Source: CAZFHA01 sp964518595 (GTDB lineage Bacteria; Bacillota; Clostridia; Saccharofermentanales; Saccharofermentanaceae). Taken from it: a stretch of 20,286 bases of DNA. Both the position numbers and the translations under genes were made by a program. Shown piece by piece: positions 1 through 7,500 of this stretch. Every line of letters begins with the position of its first letter. The stretch's first letter is position 1. The DNA lies in NCBI GenBank assembly GCA_964518595.1, contig CAZFHA010000031.1, forward strand, positions 1 to 20,286, given 5' to 3'. The notes beneath the pieces were generated by a model. That model made no database searches, was not told the DNA's origin, and saw nothing but the letters and a program-made list of their open reading frames with translations.

Positions 1-1229
1 TTACTGCCACCGATGAATCTGGTAACCAAGCCACTTTAGTGGTAAAGGTGACCATTACCGATACAACTGCCCCAGTGATTAGCCTTGCGAAAAACAGCTT
101 AAGCTATGAAGTGAACCAAAGTCCTGTTCCTGCCGAGGCAGAAATTCTTCAGGCCGCAGGCATTACCGCCAGCGATGACTCGAAGGTTGCCCTTACCATC
201 AGCAGTGATTTTGCTACCGTGGTAGACCTGTCTAAAGTAGGAACCTATGTTGTTACTATTAAGGCTACCGATGCAGAAGGTAACTACAGCACAGTCAGCC
301 TGAGCATTGTGGTTGAAGACAAGATTGCGCCAACCCTAACTCTAGCTAACGGCCAATTGAGCTACACGGAGACGGAGAGCCAAGGTTTAACAGAAGAAGC
401 TGTATTAGCAGCTGTGCAAGTGACCAGCAGTGACAATTCTGGCCTAACCCCGACCATTACCTCAGACTTCGCTTCGGTAGTAAAACGGGGAACCCCCGGC
501 AGCTACACCGTAACGGTAACTGCTACGGATGCCCAAGGTAACAGCACCACTACCACCTTCAGCTTAACCATAACAGCAGTGGCTCCCGCTAAAAAGGAAA
601 CCTTTATTAAGCTGCCTAGTAAGACCAAGGTGCAGACCGGAGACTTGATTGACTACACACTGTCTGGGATTGGTAACTACTACGCAGATGAAATTACAGA
701 TTTAGTTATTGCTGACAAGCCACCAAAGGGTTTAGACTTTGTTTCTGGTAAATTGCCAGCCTTTACCAAAGGCGAAGGGTTGACCTATAGCATCACTTAC
801 ACAACTAACTTGCAGGTAAATCCTGTGGTGGTTGAGGCAGGAATAGATGCAGGGAAGGCATTCTCTTTTCAAGCGCCTAGCCTCAAAAATGGCGAATACA
901 TTACTGCAATAAAAGTGCATTTTTCTCATGCACCCATCGGTTTTGGCTATGGAGACAAAATTGTCTATACTTTTAAAGTTTCCGGCAGCGAAATCGGTGA
1001 TACTCTAGTGAACAAAGGCTATATGTCCTTCGTCTTTAACGGAAAAATCCATACGGTAGACAATGAGAATAATAGCTCTGTTACTGTAGTGGGTGCCAAT
1101 GGAATTTTAGGCGTGGCTAAAACTGGTGAAGCCGCTAGAGATGCAGCCGCTATGTTAGCACTAAGTATCCTGGCACTGGGACTAGTCTCAGTTACACTCC
1201 TACGTCGTAGACAGAAGAATACGAAGTAA
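1..1229 (+). CDS. Ig-like repeat surface adhesin, sortase-anchored (5' partial)
   Basis: This is the C-terminal part of a larger cell-wall protein. The frame is open from base 3, and the first residues (TATDESGN) are the end of an Ig-like repeat, so the true start lies upstream; the GTG at 39 is not a real start. Two roughly 87-residue Ig-like repeats follow, about nt 57-300 and 325-575. Each begins near a TAP or IAP motif and ends in KATDAEGN or TATDAQGN, and both contain the phrase ITSDFA or ISSDFA, which resembles the Listeria LapB/internalin-type repeats. A beta-rich DUF11-like domain spans about nt 590-1095. The tail has VAKTGE (1113-1130), a hydrophobic helix and RRRQKNTK, the layout of a sortase sorting signal, although the motif lacks the usual LP. 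I infer a surface stalk or adhesin; the binding head is outside the window. The gene is followed by a terminator, so it is transcribed separately from the next gene. Confidence 0.85.
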   Translation, partial: TATDESGNQATLVVKVTITDTTAPVISLAKNSLSYEVNQSPVPAEAEILQAAGITASDDSKVALTISSDFATVVDLSKVGTYVVTIKATDAEGNYSTVSLSIVVEDKIAPTLTLANGQLSYTETESQGLTEEAVLAAVQVTSSDNSGLTPTITSDFASVVKRGTPGSYTVTVTATDAQGNSTTTTFSLTITAVAPAKKETFIKLPSKTKVQTGDLIDYTLSGIGNYYADEITDLVIADKPPKGLDFVSGKLPAFTKGEGLTYSITYTTNLQVNPVVVEAGIDAGKAFSFQAPSLKNGEYITAIKVHFSHAPIGFGYGDKIVYTFKVSGSEIGDTLVNKGYMSFVFNGKIHTVDNENNSSVTVVGANGILGVAKTGEAARDAAAMLALSILALGLVSVTLLRRRQKNTK

Positions 1230-1270
1230 TTTGCTATCATAAAACTCACATAAGAATTCCTAATGGGATT

Positions 1271-1331
1271 AATATGCTCCTCTTAAAGTAGCCAGTGGAA
1301 AACACGGTTATGGAAAGGGGGGCATATTTTT
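1271..1331 (+). terminator. Rho-independent terminator after the first adhesin
   Basis: The left arm 1271-1284 (AATATGCTCCTCTT) pairs with the right arm 1315-1328, with G-U pairs in the C/U-rich middle. The right arm runs straight into a T run ending at 1331. The loop is about 30 nt and contains a second weak hairpin. It lies 42 nt past the stop codon. Confidence 0.75.
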
Positions 1332-1438
1332 AGCCTTATTTTACATTCCTAATTAAAATGAGCTAAGAGAAGAAGCTGGCATATCAAATATTAGTTATTT
1401 GTTTTCTTTGAATTATTATCAGTTGAATGGTTGTTATG

Positions 1439-1467
1439 TGTACAAAATGTGTCTTTGGATATATAAT
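1439..1467 (+). promoter_or_regulatory. Candidate sigma-A promoter for the giant repeat protein
   Basis: A perfect TATAAT (-10) sits at 1462-1467, with TGTACA 17 nt upstream at 1439-1444 as a weak -35. Transcription would start near 1474 and give an untranslated leader of about 125 nt. The -10 is convincing; the -35 is a partial match. Confidence 0.5.
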
Positions 1468-1548
1468 AATCTTGTAAATGTGAATTTTTGATCAGAATTG
1501 CGGCGCGATTAGAGAACTAAAATTTTAAAATGTAGGTAGAGGGCAATA

Positions 1549-1593
1549 ATGGAAAATAGTCTTAGTTTTAAAAGGATGACTATGAGGAGGTAG
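1549..1593 (+). CDS. Possible 14-residue leader peptide (uncertain)
   Basis: The frame reads ATG to TAG and encodes MENSLSFKRMTMRR. Its stop is 4 nt before the ATG of the giant gene, and its last codons contain that gene's ribosome site (1584-1590). A purine-rich AGAGGG at 1538-1543 could serve as its own weak ribosome site. If translated, it would couple or gate entry to the downstream start. Nothing beyond position and reading frame supports it; a chance ORF is quite possible. Confidence 0.2.
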   Translation: MENSLSFKRMTMRR

Positions 1594-1597
1594 TGCT

Positions 1598-4500
1598 ATG
1601 AAACGGACGTATAGGAATGTACGCATTGGACTTTTGGCTGTTCTCTTTTTAAGTTTTAGCCTTGGTATATTTTTCTCCGCTTCTCCTCAAATCGATGCAG
1701 CTGGGAATCAATTTACTTTGGGGACACTGCCAACACCCAGGCACGAGGTTTCAGTAACTCCAGGTAATACTGTGCATGTGCAGTCAGCAGCAGAGATTTT
1801 GAATAACTGGGCTAATCCCTCTGTTTCACGTATCGTTATGGACAATGATATATTTGTGGACTTTAATGTAGCGGCTACGATTTTTGCTATAACGCTAAAT
1901 CGTGATTTGCAGCTAGACGGTAATGGTTTTACCTTATCTTTCAACGATTTTGGCAGCTTCTCTGCTTTAGTTTCCTTAGCAAATAATGCTGCAGGGGATC
2001 GCACCTTTCATTTGCGTAATATTAATATTCAAAAGAATGCCCGTCCTAGTACGGATCAATTCATAAGTGGTGGTAATAATCGTTGGGAGATTATTTTAGA
2101 GAATGTTACTTTTGATAGAGGCGTTAACTTGGACTGGATTATAAACAACGGGACAGAGGTTAACTTGTTCTTGCGGGGAAATGTTACAGGAAATCGGTTT
2201 ACTTCTGGATTTGCCCGTGGGATAAGAGATGTTGTGTTTGAAGTTGGTTCTCAGGTTACATTAGCTGCTACTCAACCTTCAGCCAGTATATTTTTTGATA
2301 ATTCAGCTCCCTTTGATGGTACGATTTATTTTGGGCCTAACGCAACGGTAAACCTTGAGGGTGGTTCAGGATTATCGGTTATCTTTCCTTGGCAAAATTT
2401 TGATTTTTATAGTGGATCTTCAGTCACATTGTCAAAGGTGGCAGATGAATTCGGGGTTATGGAAGGTTTACATACCAATCAAGTCTATCGAATTGACAGT
2501 GGAGCTACCTTTAACATGACTAATGGCATTGGTCCGGTTTATGATGATGCCGGTTTTGCAGCCTCGATTTTGGTGAATCCGGGAGGTGTAGTTAATTTTG
2601 TTGGTGTTACTAATACCCGAGGAATCGTAGTTTTTTCCAATCCGGAGTCAAGAATGATTTTACACTCGCCTGGCAATTATAATATTCAGAATAATACTGC
2701 CGATGCTCCGGCACTGTATAATGAGACTGGAGGCAATGGTGATCCACTTTTTCAAATAATAGATAGTAATATTTCTGTTTGGAATCAGCAGACTTCTGTG
2801 ACCGGTTCGCAAACGGAACCGTCACCTTTTGTGGCTGCAAGTTTAATAACTGATGGTAGTGGTCTGCTGGCGGGTTCGACTCCAGCTTTAGATACCATGG
2901 AGGGTGGCTGGGATACGGCGGCTTACTCACGAATTGCTTTTGCCATACCACCGGTATTAGATGTTGAGGATAAGATTATAGCGGTAGGAAAAACCAAAAA
3001 TCTTAACGCTCAAGTAACTCCTGTCAGTGCAACTCTTACCTATCAATCTTTGAACCCTGAACTGGCTACTGTTGACGGATCAGGCAATGTTACCGGTGTG
3101 GGTGTGGGTTTGGCGACAATACTGGTGCGAGCCACTGGCAGCGATCAGATTACCGTATCGCAGCGGGTAACGGTAGATGTAGAGCCGGATAACCCGCCGG
3201 TGCTTACTACGCCTGGTTTTACGGAGATCGCCTTAGGCAGTAGTTTTGACCCGATGGAAGGGGTTACGGCCTATGACCCGGAAGACGGGGACTTAACGGG
3301 AGCAATTACAGTGGAGGGAACGGTCAATACCTCTGTTGCCGGAGTGTATCCGCTAGTTTATTCTGTAACCGATAGTACGGATAATACGGTCACGGAAACT
3401 CGGGTTGTTTTGGTAAATGATGGTAGCTTTGCAGTTGGAGAAGAGTTTGTTATGCAGGCTCGAGATTTTACAAGGCGGGTAGGTCAAGTAGATTCATCTC
3501 CTGCCGTGGTGAAGGCTGCTGCCCATGTCAGAGTTTACGATAAGACTAGCGGACTTTTAGTCGGTGAGCCAGTACAAATTGACAGTTTAGGTGGATATAA
3601 TCCTACTGTAGGTGACTATACTATTAGCTTTAGTATTGTATCGGAACCCACAACCGTGAAGGACATTACGGCTAGAGTAATAGCGGGAGAATCCCCTGTG
3701 ATTTCGGCACCGACTTTTACCCAGATTGATCAGGACAGTAGCTTTGATCCTTTGGCTGGTATAACCGCTGAGGATGAGGAAGACGGTGATATGACAGCAC
3801 AGTTGGAGGTAAGCGGTCAAGTAGACAGTACCATTCCTGGTATATATCCTTTGACTTACAGTGTTACCGACAGTGATCAAAATATGACCATTTTGGAGCG
3901 GGTAGTATTGGTGACAGACGGTAGCTGGGTGGTGGGAGATCGCTTTATTCTTACAGCTTCTGACTTTAGTCGCAGAATAGGTCAGGTAGATACCTCTGCG
4001 GTTCAGGTTAAGGCTGATGCTCAGGTGGCGGTGTATGATAAAGCGACAGGCAGCCCTGTTAATGAACCGGTGCAGATTGATAGCCTTGGCGGTTATTCAC
4101 CTCAAGTGGGCAGTTATACCATCTCTATGCATGTAACTTCCGACCCTTTGGCCAGTCGCAGTATCACAGCTACAGTAATCACGGGTGATTCGCCAATTAT
4201 TACTGCGACTGCCTTTAAAGAGATTATGAAGGGCAGTAGCTTTGATCCTCTTTATCATGTGACGGCCTATGATACGGAAGATGGCAATCTCACCGGAGCT
4301 ATTGAGGTTACCGGTACGGTAGATGTGAATACGCCTGGTTTTTATCCTCTGACTTATCGCGTTACGGATAGTGATAGCAATACCACGATCTTAGAGCGCA
4401 CTGTTCTGGTTAATGACGAAAGTTACGGTATTGGCGATAATTTTATCCTTCAAGCTCAAGATTTTGTTATTGAACTTAGTGCAGTAGACCTAGCGGAGAG

Positions 4501-7500
4501 CGCCATCAAAGCGGCAGCACAGGTACAGGTTTTTGAAAAGCTTAGCGGTACATTAGTCAGTGAGCCGGTTCAAATTGATAGTTTGGGTGGATTTGGGCCT
4601 GCAGCCGGTACCTATCTGATTCAGTTTAGCGTTGTTTCTGATCCCACGGCTACTAGAACCATTGAAGCCTATGTGACCTTAGGACAACCCCCTGAGATTA
4701 CTACGCCTGGTTTTACGGAAATTCCTGTGGGAACAAGTTTTGACCCTTTGGCAGGCGTTACAGCTAGTGACCCAGAAGATGGTGATCTTACCGCCTCTAT
4801 CATAGTAAGCGGTAGCGTGGATGAGAACACTGCTGGGGTGTATGCCTTGGTTTATCGTGTTAGTGACAGTTCGGGAAACACAGCAGAAGTTGAACGAGGT
4901 GTACTGGTTAATGACGGTAGTTTCCAGGCCGGTTCTGTCTATATCCTGAAAGCAACTGATTTTACCTTAAGGGTTGGTCAGGTAGATGTGGCGGAAAATG
5001 AGGTAAAGGCTGCTGCGCAAGTTGCGGTATACGAGAAAGCCAGTGGTCAAGCCGTGAGCCGGTTAGTACTGGTAGATAGTCTTGGTGGTTATGCTCCTCA
5101 AGTGGGCAGTTATACTATTACTATGAGTGTAGATCCAGACCCAGCCGCTCTTCGTAGCATTACTGCTACGGTGGTGGCAGGTGATGCGCCTGAGATCCAA
5201 GCACCTAGCTTTACGGAAATTTCACTGGGGGCAAGTTTTGATCCTTTAGCTGGGGTAACCGCTGATGATAATGAAGATGGCGATCTAACGGCTGGGTTAG
5301 AGGTAAGCGGTGAAGTAGATAGTAGTATTGCCGGTGTATATACTTTGACCTATTCGGTTACTGATAGCGATAGCAATACTACAATATTTGAACGGGTAGT
5401 ATTGGTCACAGATGGCAACTGGGCGGTGGGCGATGATTTTATTCTTAAGGCTTCTAATTTTAGCCGGAGAGTGGGGCAAGTAGACACTGCTGATTCACAA
5501 GTAAAACTTGATGCTCAAGTTGTTGTTTATGACAAAGTAACCGGAGTTCAGGTAAATGAGCCGGTGCAGATTGATAGCCTTGGTGGTTATGCTCCCCAAG
5601 TGGGTAGTTATACCATCACTATGCGTGTAACGGCTGATCCTTTAGCTAACCGAAGTATTACGGCTACAGTAGTTACGGGTGATGTGCCGATTATTGCTGC
5701 CACTGCCTTTAAAGAGATTATGAAGGGAAGCAGCTTTGATCCGCTTTATCATGTGACGGCCTATGATACGGAAGATGGCAACCTTACTGGAGATATTGAG
5801 GTTAGTGGTACCGTTAATGTAAATGTCCCCGGTTTTTATCCCCTTACCTATCAGGTAACCGATAGTGACAGCAATACCACAATCTTAGAGCGAACGGTTC
5901 TGGTTAATGACGAGAACTACAGTATAGGGGATAATTTCGTTCTGCAAGCCCAAGATTTTGTCATTGAGCTTAGTGCCGTAGATATGGCGGAGAGTGCTAT
6001 TAAAGCTGCAGCGCAGGTGCAGGTTTTTGACAAATTTAGCGGCACATTAGTCAGCGAACCGGTTCAAATTGATAGTTTAGGTGGTTTTGGCCCAGTAGCC
6101 GGTAGCTACTTGATTCAGTTTAGTATTACTTCTGATCCCAGTGCTACCAGAACCATTGAAGCCTATGTGACCTTGGGACAGCCACCGGTAATTACGACGC
6201 CCGGCTTTACGGAAATTGCCCTTGGAACAAGTTTTAATCCTCTGGCAGGAGTTACTGCCAGTGACCCGGAAGATGGTGATCTTACCGCTGCTATCGAAGT
6301 TAGTGGTACTGTAGATGTTAATGCCGCTGGGGTGTATGCTTTAGTTTACCGTGTTAGTGACAGTTCGGGAAACAGAACCGAAGTCGAGCGGGGTATACTA
6401 GTTAACGATGGTAGTTTTCAGGCTGGTTCCGCCTATATCTTGAAAGCGGCTGATTTTACTCTACGCGTAGGACAAGTGGATGTAAGGGAAGCGGAGATAA
6501 AGGCAGATGCCCAAGTCGCCGTGTATGAGAAAGCCAGTGGTCAGGCAGTGAGTCGATTAGTCCAGATTGATAGTCTTGGTGGTTATACAAACCAGGTGGG
6601 TAACTATACCATCACTATGAGTGTAGATCCAGATCCAGCAGCAGTTCGCAGCATTACGGCTACAGTGGTGACGGGAGATTTTCCCCTGATTCAGGCTCCT
6701 GCTTTTACAGAGATTTCTCTTGGGGCAAGCTTTGATCCCTTAGCCGGGGTTACGGCTACTGATGATGAAGATGGGGACGTAACGGCTGCGCTAAGTGTTC
6801 AAGGCAGTGTAGATGTCAATCGCGCTGGTGTCTATGTGCTTAGTTATTCCGTCACAGACAGTGACCAAAACACTACGGTTTTAGAGCGTGTGGTATTGGT
6901 AACCGATGGAAATTGGGCAGTGGGAGACCGCTTCATTCTTAAAGCCTCTGATTTTAGCCGCAGGGTTGGACAGGTTGATACTACTGAGGTCGAGGTAAAG
7001 CGAGCAGCCCAAGTGGCTGTTTATGATAAAGAGACAGGCGGGCGAGTAAACGAACCGGTGACAATCGTTGATTTAGGTGGCTATAGGGGCGAAGTGGGTA
7101 GTTTCAGTATCATTTTCCGCGTGACCTCTGATGCGCTGGCAACTCAAAGTATTACCGCTACGGTAGAGACCGGGAATTTTCCTGTGATATCGGCACCAGC
7201 CTTTAGCGAAGTTCCTTTAAATGGGACTTTTGATCCTCTGGCTCAGGTTACTGCGGAGGACATAGAAGATGGAGACCTAACCGCTCTCATCACCCTTACT
7301 GGAGATGTAGATACCAGCACTCCTGGGCTGGAGAGTATTCTTTATCGGGTGGAGGATAGCGATGGGAATGTTACTACCTTTACCAGAAGTATTCTTGTTA
7401 ATGACGGTACTTACAGTGCAGGTGAAAACTTCATTCTCAAAGCCAGTGATTTTAGCCGTCGAATTGTTGAGGTCGATACCGGTGCTGCTGCAGTAAAAGC

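Larger units (their letters stand above)
1332..1597 (+). other. Intergenic leader region of the giant surface gene
   Basis: The gap 1230-1597 holds no full-size gene. It contains the terminator at 1271-1331, a candidate promoter at 1439-1467, a 14-codon open frame at 1549-1593, and a strong ribosome site GAGGAGG at 1584-1590. The rest is AT-rich with no recognisable RNA element. Confidence 0.6.

Noticed and set aside
39..41. GTG at 39 as the start of the first gene
   Set aside because: The frame is open to base 3 and the upstream residues complete an Ig-like repeat; no ribosome site or signal peptide is present.
732..929. Minus-strand open frames within the surface genes (e.g. 732-929, 1019-1249, 1708-2004, 2610-2951, 8978-9265)
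   Set aside because: They lie wholly or mostly opposite long, well-supported + strand genes, have odd composition (Cys/His/Ser-rich), no ribosome sites I could credit, and recur at repeat-related positions as shadows.
1748..2935. Active pectate lyase enzyme
   Set aside because: Only a beta-helix-like pattern is seen; I could not identify catalytic residues, and in the similar wall proteins this module is regarded as adhesin-like.
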